Below are positions 47,545-59,375 of a DNA stretch of 64,000 bases, one piece after another. Origin of the DNA: Flaccisagitta enflata (taxonomy: Eukaryota > Chaetognatha > Sagittoidea > Aphragmophora); assembly GCA_965153355.1 (NCBI GenBank), contig OZ231126.1, positions 63,922,001-63,986,000 on the forward strand, in the 5' to 3' direction. The position numbers and the translations under genes were made by a program. The notes under the pieces are model-generated. The model was not told the DNA's origin, did no database searches, and saw only the letters and a list, made by a program, of their open reading frames with translations. Numbering within the stretch: position 1 is the first letter of the stretch; each line of letters starts with the position of its first letter.

Positions 47545-48818
47545 TTTTTTGGGCATCGGCCCCGAAGGGGACAAAGTCCTGTAGAACACAGGGGGACTTT
47601 TGTTCGTCCGTTTGTCCCCCCCCCCCGGCCTCCTCATCAGGCCCTTCAGACCTCAAATCTGGCCTCTGAGACCTCAAATCTGGCCTCTGAGACCTCAAAT
47701 CTGGCCTCTCAGGCCTCAAATTCAGCCTCTCAAGCTTCAAATCCAGCCTCACAGGCCTAAAATCTGGCCTCTCAGGCCTCAAATCCAACCTCTCAGGCCT
47801 CAAACCTGGCCTCTCAGGCCTCAAATTAGGCTTGTCAGGCCTCAAATCTAAATTCTCAGGCCTAAAACCTGGCCTCTTAGGCCTCAAATAACAGGGTGTG
47901 CAAAATTATCCGCACTTGCTTCGTGGATAGAAAACTGTACTCAAAAGTGACCCAGCATCATGAAATTTGGACCAGAGTGCCTCAGTAACTTATATTAGAA
48001 GCTAAAACTGATTGCAGGTCTTTTCTATACCCCTTGTCACTAAGGGAGTCAAATGATTTGAAGCAAAAATTTTGATTTTGACAGGATTTTATTTCATAGG
48101 CAAAATCTGTGACTATATTATAGATTCTTGTATTTGTGACTATTAAATATTGATCTTTTTTGCTTGACGCACATTGTGCTCAAGTAGGTAAATTATATCA
48201 TCATGAATGGAACTCACTAAAGCAAATTAACTAGGCCTAAGAAGCAAGCAAAAATCCAGACAGAATTTCAGATTATTTCAATAAAGAATTCTAAGGAATG
48301 TTTTATTAGGGTAAAATATACCTGAAAAGTCTTAATACTGACTCTGTGATTTTCAGTTTTGAATAATGAAAAAGATACTTTTTTATACATATTATTTATG
48401 CTTTCATAAATCTTTATCTTCTAGGGTTTTTGAACAAAGTAAGTGCCAAGTTCGGATAATTTTGCACACCCTGTTAAGGCCTCTCAGGCCTCAAATCAGC
48501 TATCTAAGCCTCAATTTATTGCTCTCAGTCCTCTGACCTTTCAAGCCTTAATCCAGCTCTCTCAACCCTCAAGTCAGCCCTCTCAAGCTTCCGATTGGCA
48601 TTCTCAGGCCTTATATCAGCCTTCTTAGACCTCAGTTTAGGCTCTTGAAGGCCTTCAGTCAGCCCTCTATAGCATTTCATCCACTTCTTCAGGCAAGACG
48701 AACGAAAGTCCCCCTTTGGGGCTGCTGCCCTGCTTCCCCTCACTCAATTCACAATCACTCAAAGCAGGGCAAAGGGTATCGCTGACCATATATTGCCCTT
48801 GGGCGACCTGTTAATGAA
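47545..48818 (-). mobile_element. Family C element carrying a nested MITE
   Basis: On the - strand, the head at the right end starts ACAGGTCGCCCAAGGGCAAT, then hairpin TGCCCTGCTTTGAG...GCAGGGCAGCAGCCCC. Next come the arm, a 20-bp array (CAGGCCTCAAATCTGGCCTCT class, 48475-48680 and 47630-47888) and the inverted arm CCGAAGGGGACAAAGTCC ending at 47545. The array is interrupted by 47891-48474. Confidence 0.75.
47891..48474. mobile_element. Tc1/mariner-like MITE inside a family C array
   Basis: TIRs begin ACAGGGTGTGCAAAATTATC at both ends (the first 22 bases are identical). TA lies at 47889-47890 and 48475-48476. Removing it restores '...GGCCTCAAATAAGGCCTCTC...' (10-base pieces GGCCTCAAAT + AAGGCCTCTC), a continuous array. 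584 bp, no ORF. Confidence 0.88.
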
Positions 48819-49282
48819 TTAAAAAAAAACTATATTTTGCTTGGAGCTTTCTTTGTAACTACTGTAGTTTGTTAGAAAAAAAATTAGAAAAGACGAAAAA
48901 GGGAACTGACAGCAGGTATATCAAGTGACAATAGCAACTTAGATTTAATCTCTGCTCATGAAAAGTTAGACCCGCTCAGAAATTCCCCCACTGACAAATA
49001 CTCAACCAAGTTTACAGGCGCATGGAATTAATGGAATGGGAAGGATGACATCGCGGTAGCTCCACATCCCTCTAAATTATGCAAAGCCGGGTAATCTCTC
49101 TTTCGACTAAATCTATCATCTTTCCCCGTTCAATAAATAAGTGATTATTTCGCTCAGGCCAACAAGATGTGGGAAAGGGAGGAGATGGAGGTATGATGTT
49201 GCGACGCCCAGTTTTAAGCTGGGAAATTTGCAAAGCTATAAAGGCTACAATTTGTCACAAATCTGCACTAGAATGTTTCATA
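48819..49282. other. No feature recognised
   Basis: AT-rich, apparently unique DNA. No coding match or repeat was recognised. Confidence 0.35.
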
Positions 49283-49961
49283 ACAAGGCCGGATACACGG
49301 GTACCGAAACTGCGTGCGGGTGGGCAGGGGCAGTGATAACAATAAGTAGCAAAAGCGTAAGATGGTCAGCGGTACCCGTGCCCTGCTTAAGTAGGTTGTG
49401 GTTGAAGTTGAGGGGGGAGCAGGGCAGCGGCCTTGAAAGGGTCGATGACCTATGCTTTCACACGTATGGGGAATTTTCTCCTCCTCCTTCTCCTCCTTCT
49501 CCTCCTTCTCCTCCTTCTCCTCCACAACCCCCCCTCCCCCAGCCTTCAAGCCCGTATCTCAGCCTTGAGGCCCATATTCCAGTCTTGAGGCCCAAATCCC
49601 AGTCTTGAGGCCCAAATCCCTTGAGGCTGAAATTTGGGCCTTGAAGTTGGGATTTGAGCCTTGAAGTAGGGATTTGGGCCTCAAGTCTGGGATTTGGGCC
49701 TCCAGACTGGGATATGAGCCTTGAGGCTGAGATACGGGCTTGGAGGCTGGGGGTAGGGCGGGTACGAAAGAGAAGGAGGAGAAGGAGGAGAAGGAGGAGG
49801 AGAAAATTCCTCATATGCCCCTGCCCAAAAACTAACCAAGCATTTGGGCAGGAGCGATAACACCAAAAACGCTAAAAACGCCGAAAAAAGCAAAATGTTA
49901 CCGACGGACCGACGGACCGATCAACGTAGCGGGTTATAGAGTCACGTGCCAGCGACTAACA
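49283..49961 (+). mobile_element. Family A repeat interrupted by a family C-like palindrome
   Basis: The 5' part (head ACAAGGCCGGATACACGGGT, CTGCGTGCGGGTGGGCAGGGGC) ends near 49332. The 3' part resumes at about 49815 (AAGCATTTGGGCAGGAGCG, GACC core, GTCACGTGCCAGCGACT at 49940). Between them is a family C head (hairpin TGCCCTGCT...AGCAGGGCA, 49380-49433) and a palindrome: CTCC-rich plus 'CTTGAGGCCCAAATCCCAGT' units (49475-49615) against the inverted 'GGGATTTGGGCCT' units and GGAG-rich DNA (49620-49805). Confidence 0.65.
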
Positions 49962-49964
49962 AGT

Positions 49965-50580
49965 CATCCAAGGATCGCAAATGGTCACCGGTACTCGATG
50001 CCCTGCTTGGAATGATTAGCTGATGAAGTGGAGTGAGAGCAGGGCAGCGGCCCAAAAGGGCCAATGTCCTGTAGGACATAGGGGTGAATTTCTATATGTC
50101 CTGAGAGGGTGTATTTGAGGGCTTAGGAACAATTTTCCATGTTTTTCAATGGGAATTTTATATTTTTTCCATTTTTCATCAAGATGCTTAATTAAAATAC
50201 GTTTCTGAGGAGCTTTATAGCGGAACTAGTAAAACGTACACCATGTTTTTCATGCTTTGAATCGCGGATTTTATCTTCATTCATTACAAATTTTACGCAT
50301 CATTGAAAATCTGAATCATTTATTCGAATTTCATCAATTTTCCATGTTATTCAATAGGAAATATGCATTTTTTTACTTTTTCATAAGTTTTCCATGTTAT
50401 TGAATGGGAAATTTGCATTTTGTAAGTTTTCTATGTTATTCAATGGGAATTTGAGGCGTGAGAAGCTTAGGGGGGGGGGACGTAAGTGCGGATGGACAAA
50501 TGGAGGATATACAGATGGACGTAGGGAAATTCACCCCTGTGTCCTACAGGACATCAGCCCTTTGGGGCCGCTGCGACTCT
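49965..50580 (+). mobile_element. Family C subtype with different interior
   Basis: Head 'GTCATCCAAGGATCGCAAATG', written as GTCATCCAAGG + ATCGCAAATG, and hairpin TGCCCTGCTTGG...GAGAGCAGGGCA, as at 28480-28570. Left arm CCAATGTCCTGTAGGACAT; interior with four 'CCATGTTATTCAATGGGAA' units (50140-50455); G8 run and GGAC core; inverted arm CCTGTGTCCTACAGGACATC ending GGGGCCGCTGC at 50574. Confidence 0.65.
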
Positions 50581-51395
50581 AGAACTTGCTGTTTCGGTTT
50601 GTCTGTTGGTCGGTCCATCTATTGGTCGGTTCGTCCGTATTTTTTTCAAAATGTGAGCGGGTTTTAGGTTCGCCAAGGCACCTCTATAACTGGCTGTGTC
50701 CATCTGTCTGTCGGTCTGTCTGTTGGTAACGCATTCGTTCGACGATCCACACGGCGTACCTTATTGACCTACCTGGCCTTGTTTGTCATACTGCCCCTGC
50801 TCAATCATACGTAACTGGGGGCTCGTGTATACGGCATCGTTTTGTATAAATCGTTAAGCAGCGGTTTTTTTCTTCCATCTCGGAGGCTCAATCACGCGTT
50901 TCCAGGCCATGCATCAGTGTTTTTTTGCACTTGTAAGGTGTAAGCTCAAAGACAAAATCCGACGTTTTCAAGGTTACAAACTAGTCATTTCCAATTCTGA
51001 TTGAAAGATTCATCGATCGATCGATCGATCGACCGTCGGACATAACCTGATCAGTGATTAAGGTATGCGTCTGGAATTATTCAGTTCTATAAAGAGTCAG
51101 GGCATTTGCGTATGCTTATATATATTCACTAATTGTCCAGAATCTGCGCAACTGCATTTTAAATGCGTTTTAGTCTGCCTGGTGTAGAAAAGTCGGTCCT
51201 CTTCCAAGAAGAACTTTTTTCGTTTTACAAAACAAGGCCAAGTAGGCCAACGATGCGCCCTCTTTGAATGAATGTTTTTTTTATGAATGAAAGTTGTTTT
51301 TGAATGAATGAATGATTTAATGAATGAATTATTCAATGTATGCTACTTTTACTGAGTTGGCACGAATTTTCTGTTGAAATAATGCAAGATTCTGA
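50581..51395. other. Non-coding; small repeats
   Basis: Inverted fragments of A/B-type repeats at 50590-50720 (GTCTGTTGGTCGGTCC-like cores and - strand hairpin AGGTGCCTTGGCGAACCTAAAAC, split AGGTGCCTTGGC + GAACCTAAAAC). (ATCG)n at 51011-51032 and (GAAT)n at 51255-51330. No gene. Confidence 0.4.
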
Positions 51396-51512
51396 TGCTT
51401 TTTATGAATGCGTTACCCGACCGACCCACCGACCGACCGACCAACCAACCGACCAACCAACCAACGGACACAGCCTATTATAGAGATGCGAGGACTAGGA
51501 CGCATCTAAAAA
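51396..51512 (+). mobile_element. Core+hairpin repeat, GATGCG type
   Basis: TTTATGAATGCGTTACCCG, then GACC/AACC core, 'ACACAGCCTATTATAGAG' and hairpin AGATGCG...CGCATCT (51484-51490 and 51501-51507), then AAAAAG. Same layout as family B with a different but still complementary stem. Confidence 0.6.
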
Positions 51513-51559
51513 GTTTCGATCAATACCGGTACATGACAAAAGGTTTGCGTGCCTCACAC

Positions 51560-51715
51560 AAAAACACCAAAACGAAAACGAGAACGAAAATGAAAACGAA
51601 AACGACCACGACCACGACCACAACCATAACCACAACCACAACCACAACCACAACCACTACCACAACCACAACAACAACAACATCGACAACAACATCGCCA
51701 ACTACACTGAAGAAA
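51560..51715. repeat. (ACGAAA)n and (CCACAA)n hexamer repeats
   Basis: 51565-51605 AACGAAA-type, then 51605-51690 CCACAA/CCACGA units, then ACAACATCG-type to 51710. Confidence 0.85.
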
Positions 51716-51814
51716 AGTGAAGGAAGGTGAAAAAGAGAGCGGAGCAAGCCAAAAATAAACAGAGAAGAGTAGGAATCATTGACCGCGATAACCTAACATG
51801 GCCTAAAGGGGTCA

Positions 51815-51818
<4 letters not shown>

Positions 51819-51877
<59 letters not shown>
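51819..51877. repeat. (GA)n microsatellite
   Basis: About 58 bp of uninterrupted GA. Confidence 0.95.
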
Positions 51878-51879
<2 letters not shown>

Positions 51880-52099
51880 AATACAAAAGCTGACAGAGAC
51901 TGACGGACGGACTGAGCAAGCATAAGAAGAAATGAAATGAGAATGAGAACGTTATTAGACCTCAGGCAGTTTAATAAACGACGAAATGCGAGCGATGTTT
52001 AACCTGAGACATGGACGAATCCAATTTACCTAGTTTTCCTCACTACTCTAAGGCATGCCCACCTATAAAGTATAAGGCATCCAACTCTTTGTCCCTTAA

Positions 52100-52134
52100 C
52101 ACGTGTGTGCGTGTGTGTGTGTGTGTGTGTGCGT

Positions 52135-52183
<49 letters not shown>

Positions 52184-52202
52184 CGTGCGTGCGTGTGTGC
52201 GT

Positions 52203-52245
<43 letters not shown>

Positions 52246-52252
52246 TGTGTTC
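52100..52252. repeat. (GT)n microsatellite with GC variants
   Basis: About 150 bp of GTGT with GTGC interruptions. Confidence 0.95.
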
Positions 52253-53018
52253 AAAGCTATCGATAAGATCTGATTTGCTGTCACTTTTTGGTACCCTCAT
52301 TCTCCACTTTCCCCCTTAAACTTTCCTGATTTATGAAACTGTGGTTGTCCGTGTGTGGTCCGCACACTGGAAATATCGAGTCGATTAGATGCTCAGATTA
52401 GTCGTGAACAGGAGGCTGAAATAGGATAAAAAGATTCTTCGCTGGAGGAACAACAAACACGCGGGAAGAATGTCTTTTAAGCTTGTTGAGACAAGAATTA
52501 TTGGATTTGCGGCCCGTGCCTCCTTAATGAAATTGAAAGTGGTTCAAATGTGCCTTTCTATTATACTAGCGAGGGAACTAGTGAGTCAACAAAATAACTT
52601 GATCATGCATTAATGACAAAAATGCCTAAGATATGCTAAGGTAATAGCATACGCTTGTAATCAAGCAAATCAGGCTTACATAATTAGTATGCATTGTGAC
52701 ATTTCGGACGGGGGGGGGATGATAAGAAAACGGCTATGCTAACGATGATAACTATCATATCATGAGTGGTGGCTATAGCTTAGCAAGCAATATGGTTATC
52801 ATAGCAGTATAGGCAATATAATGGAACCCTAACCAAGAGAGATCCTTTCTCCAGAAAGGATATTTTCCCCATTTCTTGATTATTCAATGAAGAAGAAATG
52901 GAGGAGAAAGGGGAATATCAATATTGAAGAGCGATATCAAAGATTGTCGAGGTCATGAACGACCTCGGGGAAAGCAATTGACCTTTGCTTCATATATCTT
53001 TTAAAAGAGAGGGGATAT
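52253..53018. other. No feature recognised
   Basis: Apparently unique DNA. Only a short G8 run (52711-52718) and no coding pattern were seen. Confidence 0.4.
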
Positions 53019-54000
<982 letters not shown>

Positions 54001-54620
54001 TTAAAAAATCTCAGGATTATGTTAAATTGGGCGATTTTACCGTCCATCCCGTACTAGACCAGTTTTGACCCAAGGAATCCAAATCTGCAGTCAGAAATGG
54101 TCTCAGGTCAATATTTCGATAGGCTACGGCTACATTTCGCAGGTCAAAATACTATATAAGGTCAAATTTTCAAAATTGGAAATTTGTCAATCTGATTTCA
54201 GAATCAAAATCCTTGGAAAAAAACTATTAAAAGAAAGTATCTTTCTTCTTTTGAAATTTTGATTGGAACTTAGTCAAAATTAGCGTTAACCGTCCAAAAT
54301 AGAGTAAAATTGCTCTTTTGTCTAAATTCGGCCTAATTTTGACGGATAATGTTCTAATCAAAATTTTGAAAAAAGAAAGACACTTTCTTCACACAGTTTT
54401 TTTGCAAGGATTTTGAATCTGCAATCAGATTGACAAATTTCCAATTTTGAAAATTTGACCTTATATAGTATTTTGACTTGATAAATGTAGCTGTTGCCTA
54501 TCGAAATATTGACCTTGGACCATTTTTGACTGCAGATTTGGATTCCTGGGGTCAAAATTGGTCTAGAATGGGATGGACGGTAAAATCCCACAATTTTGAC
54601 ATAATTCTGGGATTTTTTAA
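54001..54620. mobile_element. Fold-back element with 8-bp duplication TGTAGATG
   Basis: TIRs TTAAAAAATCTCAGGATTAT and, inverted, TTAAAAAATCCCAGAATTAT. TGTAGATG lies directly outside both ends (53993-54000, 54621-54628). Arms pair across nearly the whole 620 bp (GACTGCAGATTTGGATTCC against its complement). An 8-bp duplication suggests hAT, but the TTAA... terminus is not typical of it. No ORF. Confidence 0.85.
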
Positions 54621-54696
54621 TGTAGATGTCCTACTGCTGTTGTCTATAGAGCGTGTAAGCTAACTATGGCAAAACAAAAATGCGAACTACTTGTCT

Positions 54697-56568
54697 CACC
54701 CCCCTCTGCATAGCCCCCAAAAGAAAAACCAAAAAAACGTTTCTGGGGACCCCAAGAACTATCATCGAGGATGTCTTGGCTACCCATAACAACATCAGAC
54801 TAAATCATTTGAATGCAAAATTTTGATGAAAGTCATTTTTTTTTGTAAAAATCAAGCATTTTTTAGCATGTTTGATACTTTTTCTGTTTACATAGCTTCC
54901 AAAACTTTAGAAAATATCTGAAAAGTGTAGGGATACCTAATATACAACTACTTTTACTATTTCAAGCTAGTTTTGGTTAATATTTTAAAGATAAGAGCAA
55001 AAAAATAGCAAAAAAACATCAAATTAAGCTCTTTTTTAGCACTTTTTCTGCCTAAAATTATTCAAGCTACTTCAAAAAGCCTGTAAACTATAATAGCAGC
55101 CCAAAGGCAGTAAGTGGTCAGCGGTACCCGTGCCCTGCTTGAGCAGTGTGAGATTTATGTTGAGAGGGAGCAGGGCAGCGGCCCCGAAGGGGACGAAGTC
55201 CTGTAGAACACAGGGGGAATCTGTCCGTCTGTCCGTCCGTCCGTCCTTCAGTCTGACTTCCTTCTGTCCAGGATGCCCGGTTATTCAAACTCTCATTGAA
55301 TATCATGGCGAGATGACAAAAGGTAGTTTATGGAGAATGGTACCCGTGCCCTTCTTGACTAGTTTGTGGGTTAAGTTGAGGGGAGAGCAGGCCAGGATCT
55401 GGACTCAGAGGCCAGGATTTGAGTCTCTGAGGCCAGGATTTGAGTCTCTGAGGCCAGGATTTAAGTCTTTGAGGCCAGAATCTTGGTCTAAGAGGCCAGA
55501 ATCTGGGTCTCTAATGCTAGGATGTGGGTTTTAGAAGCCAGAATCTAGGTATCAGAAGTCAGAATTTAGGTCTAAGGGGCTAAAATGATGGAATTCAGAC
55601 CAGAATTCAGGTTTTCTAGCCAGATTTGGACCATTTTGCTTGGATTTGGGCTATTTTGCTGGGATTTGGGCCATGCAGTTTGGATTTGGGCCCCAAAGGA
55701 GACAAAGCCCTGAGGATAAGGCTGGGGGGGGACGTACGGACGGACGGACAGATTCCCCCTGTGTTCTACAGGACTTCGTCCCCTTCGGGGCCGCTGCCCA
55801 AAAAGTGTGTGGGAACAGTTGAATTGCATGTAGTTTTGACTTTTTTAGCAATTTTAATGAAATATCTATCACTTAAAAGTTAAAAGAATGACTTGGAAAC
55901 GGTAAATTCAGGCCTTTTTTTTAGTAATTCAAAGTTTTTGAATTCTAAATACCCTCAAACTATTTCATAATATGAAAATATATATGATATATATCTTTAA
56001 TTAAAAAAAATAATTAAGAAATAATTTGATCATGATGAAGCTTGAAAATACCAAAAAAAAAACCTGAATTCACTGTTTCCAAGTCATTTTTTAAACTTTT
56101 AAGTGATAGATATTTCATTAAAATTGCTAAAAAAGTCGAAACTACATGTAGTCCAACTGTTTCCACACACTTTTTATAGTTTACAGGCTTTTTGAAATAG
56201 CTAGAACAATTTTAGGCAAAAAAATGTTAAAAAACAGCTTAATTTGCTGTTTTTTTGCTATTTTTTTGCTCTTATCTTTAAAATATTAACCAAAACTAGC
56301 TTGAAATGGTAAAAGCAGTTGTATATTAGGTATCCCTACACTTTTCAGATATTTTCTAAAGTCTTGGAAGCTATGTGAACAGAAAAAATGCCAAATATGC
56401 TAAGAAATACTTGATTTTTGCAAAAAAAATGACTTTTATTCAAATTTTGCATTCAAATGATTTAGTCTGATGTTGTTTTAGGTAGCCAAGACATCCTAGA
56501 TGATAAGTCTTGGGGTCCCCAGAAACGGTTTTTTGGTTTTTCTTTTGGGGGCTATGTAGAGGGGGGTG
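54697..56568. mobile_element. Large fold-back element, interrupted by a family C insertion
   Basis: Ends CACCCCCCTCTGCATAGCCC and the complement GGGCTATGTAGAGGGGGGTG. Arms of about 400 bp (54697-55092 and 56175-56568) pair. A further inner pair (55801-56174) is centred near 55990, including ACTTGGAAACGGTAAATTCA against its complement. GTCT borders both ends. The family C element 55093-55800 sits in the left arm and is absent from the right arm. Confidence 0.8.
55093..55800 (+). mobile_element. Family C element, complete, with a defined empty site
   Basis: The opposite arm of the enclosing palindrome reads ACTATAAAAAGTGTGTGG without interruption. Here ACTATA and AAAAGTGTGTGG are separated by 708 bp. 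Layout: head AGCAGCCCAAAGGCAGTAAG and GGTCAGCGGTACCCG; hairpin TGCCCTGCTTGAG...GAGCAGGGCA; arm GCGGCCCCGAAGGGGACGA...AACACAGGGGGA; GTCC core; second head-like GTACCCGTGCCCTTCTTGAC; array 'GAGGCCAGGATTTGAGTCTCT' class (about nine units); G7 run; GGAC core; inverted arm ending GGGGCCGCTGCCC. No ORF. Confidence 0.8.
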
Positions 56569-56572
56569 GTCT

Positions 56573-56850
56573 GTCATCTGCAATAATTCATGATCATTTT
56601 TATAGAAAGTAAAATTCTTGATCAAAACAAACTTGTACCAAATGATACCAGCTAACCTGGTTTAATTACAACAATCGCTTTTGTATGTTTCAACAGATAT
56701 GATATAGGTCAATTAGCACAGCTTAAAATAAGAATGTTTTAGTTTTTAGGTCTCCTTTAAATCAAAGTTTTCTTTTTCAGTTCAAATTTTTTTAGTTTGA
56801 AGGCAGTAAATCTTGTTTCAAATGATCTGAGGCAATCTGCAATGCAGTGT
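56573..56850 (+). repeat. Dispersed repeat, direct copy of 2578-2962
   Basis: Starts CATCTGCAATAATTCATGATC immediately at the right border of the fold-back element. Lacks the 95-base 'TTCTTGCGCTT' insert of the other copy. Confidence 0.75.
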
Positions 56851-56859
56851 TTCACATCC

Positions 56860-57990
56860 AAGCAATAAGAAAAACATAGGAAAATCTCTGACCATTTTGA
56901 AGCTCTGCAAAAGATCTTTCAAATGAGACCTTGCTGGATGTCCTTGCTCTATCCATTTAGAACTGGCATTAGGATGAAGACAGGTGGTCAAGCATTTGGA
57001 AATTCACTACGTAATTTTCATGGGCTATCGTGATTCTGACATGAAAATTAAACGCTAGCTTGTACCTAAATGACAAAATGTGATAAATTTGGTATTCTAC
57101 ATGCACTTTATGCTGTGGGGCTGTCTTGGGCTCCGGTTAAGATCAGTTTTGCCACTAGAATCCTACTATAAGCTTTCCGCGTCTTACCTTTGGTAAAACC
57201 TACCTCTATGGGGAACCAAAAATTTCAAAATGCTGAAATGTCTGTTTTGACTGCAGATTTGAAATCTGCAGAAAAAACTATTAATTGAAAGTGCTTTCCT
57301 TTTTTCAAAATTCCAACTAGAAGGTGCTTAAAATAAGCGTTGAAGTTTGCAAAACTTACCTTTCTCTTTAATTTCTTTGTAAAACCGCCGAACTTACCTT
57401 TTTGTCATATCTTCAAGATGAATTTTGACTATGATCCCGAAGGAATTTTGAAAAAAGAAAAGCACTTTCAATTATCAGTTTTTCATGCAGATTTCAAATA
57501 TGCAGTCAAAAATGGGATTTTAGTAACTTGAATTTTTTGGTTTCCTATAGGCTAAAGGAAATTTCAAGGTAGGGCGCGGCCAGCAAGATGCAAAATTTTC
57601 AAACTGCAATTGATGTAATCAGAAGCCCAAGACAGCCCAACAACAAGAACTACTTGTAGAATTCTGATTTTATTGTTTATTGTCATTTCGGTACAAGCTA
57701 TTAAACGCATCGTCTAAGAAATTCGTTCTTGGCGCCACTTCAAAGAAAATTTGAAGCTCTTTAATTTGCTCATGAATAACGAGTAGATAAGACAATCCTG
57801 AGCAAAGATGGAAAGACTAAAATTGCTCTTTGGACAAAAGAATTGAAATGAGTCCTTTTTTTCAATCAGTGAGTTTTTTCTTCGAACCTTTGTCATTTCT
57901 AAACGAATAAAGCTGCAATGACCAGCAACGTCGCATTTGAAAGATTTTTTGCAGAGCTTTCAAACGGTCACGGATTTTCTATGGTTTAGG
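56860..57990. mobile_element. Inverted-repeat (fold-back) element, ends uncertain
   Basis: GAAAGAT...GCAGAG and GGTCA..GATTTTC-type blocks at 56870-56960 recur inverted at 57895-57985. AAGCCCAAGACAGCCC (57625) pairs with GGGCTGTCTTGGGCT (57119). A central pair around 57245-57300 and 57470-57510 (TTTGACTGCAGATTTGAA) also matches. No clear target duplication, no ORF. Confidence 0.55.
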
Positions 57991-58577
57991 CCCATAGTTA
58001 GGCAGAAACTAGCAAAACAAAGTGTTCGCTTTTTTTCTTTGCCATAGTTATAAATGGGGAAGTCATCATTATCTCTTTTTTTCTACGGATCACCGATGAT
58101 GCGAAGATAAAGCTACTTCGGTCCAATCTTCGCAACAACGATATAATCTGAGGACAAAACAGATTGTCGGGGCTCGAGCCGGCTCCAGATGGATATCATC
58201 CTGTTTGTTTGGTATGATTCGGTGCACGTGACTTAATGAGCTTGAGCTTGCATGTGATATTGTGGATCAGACTGTCAGATCGTTTGTACGACACATCCGA
58301 TGGTCGTTACTCTCATTTGAAGGAAATGGGAATGTCTATATGACACACTGAAAGTAAATCAGTAAGAGGTTACCCGGAGGACAAAGTTACCAATCGCTTT
58401 TCCATTTTTGCTTTGATCCATGATTCTGTTTTCATTTAAAAAATTAGATATGCATACATGTATGTGGAAACCAATCTGTTGCTGTCAAATGACTTTAATG
58501 CAAAAAAATTGAAGGAAACTCGTTTTTGATGTCACAAAAAAGTGAAGAAAATGATAACAATCATTTCAGCAACTGCT

Positions 58578-58722
58578 CACTGAAAATTTTAAATTTGCAT
58601 AGGAAATCAAAAAATCAACAAACTAAGAACATAGCGAGCTCAGCAAATGATCTAGGAATCGCGCTATGTTCTTGTTTTGTTGATATTTTGATTTTCTATG
58701 CAAATTTAAAATTTTCAGTGCG
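58578..58722. repeat. Hairpin-forming inverted repeat
   Basis: CACTGAAAATTTTAAATTTG...ATAGCGAG pairs with CGCGCTAT...CAAATTTAAAATTTTCAGTG. Arms are about 62 bases with a loop of about 20. A further 'TTTTCAGTGCG(C/T)CAT' copy lies at 58944. Possibly a short MITE; no target duplication seen. Confidence 0.75.
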
Positions 58723-59284
58723 CCATGGTACATTAACAAAACTACTTTTTTATTGCATTTTGCATGTTTTTTTCAGCTGCAAAATGAAGGATTTGAGATT
58801 AAAACTAGCATATGCAAGTTAATTTATGCAAAATATGTATGTTGACAGTTTAATTGAAAACATCAAAACAAAATTTTTCATCAAATTTCATTTTATATGA
58901 TTCATGATCCATCTGGCTTGGGTAGCAAATTTGATGGAAATTTTCAGTGCGTCATATCTCTTTAGTTAAAGCCATCATAAATTGGCGAACTTTCAAACAA
59001 GTTCGAATGTTAAGGAACAACTTTTTTTGGAAGTGCAACTCCTTTTCTGTAAATTTTCTGATCTAGAGAATTCCAAATTTGTGAAGCACATTCCAAATTT
59101 CAGATTGTATTATCAGTTAATTGGTGCGGCGACATCCCGTAATTGTAACAGACCTTAAGGTACAAGCACAATTTTAAACAATTGACGCAGATCTCAGACA
59201 AATTGAGTAAAAAAATACTAACTGAGGGGACAAAACTTATCGGTCCGGAACAAGTAAATTTCCGTTAAAGCGGGTTGAACTGTT
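58723..59284. other. AT-rich DNA with half a pogo-like MITE
   Basis: 59219-59281 matches the right half of the 177-bp pogo-like MITE (ACTGAGGGGAC... TTCCGTTAAAGCGGGTTGAAC). Nothing else was recognised. Confidence 0.45.
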
Positions 59285-59307
59285 ATTTCAACTACAACAA
59301 CAACAGC

Positions 59308-59374
<67 letters not shown>

Positions 59375-59375
59375 C
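59285..59375. repeat. (CAA)n microsatellite
   Basis: About 85 bp of CAA repeat. Confidence 0.95.
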
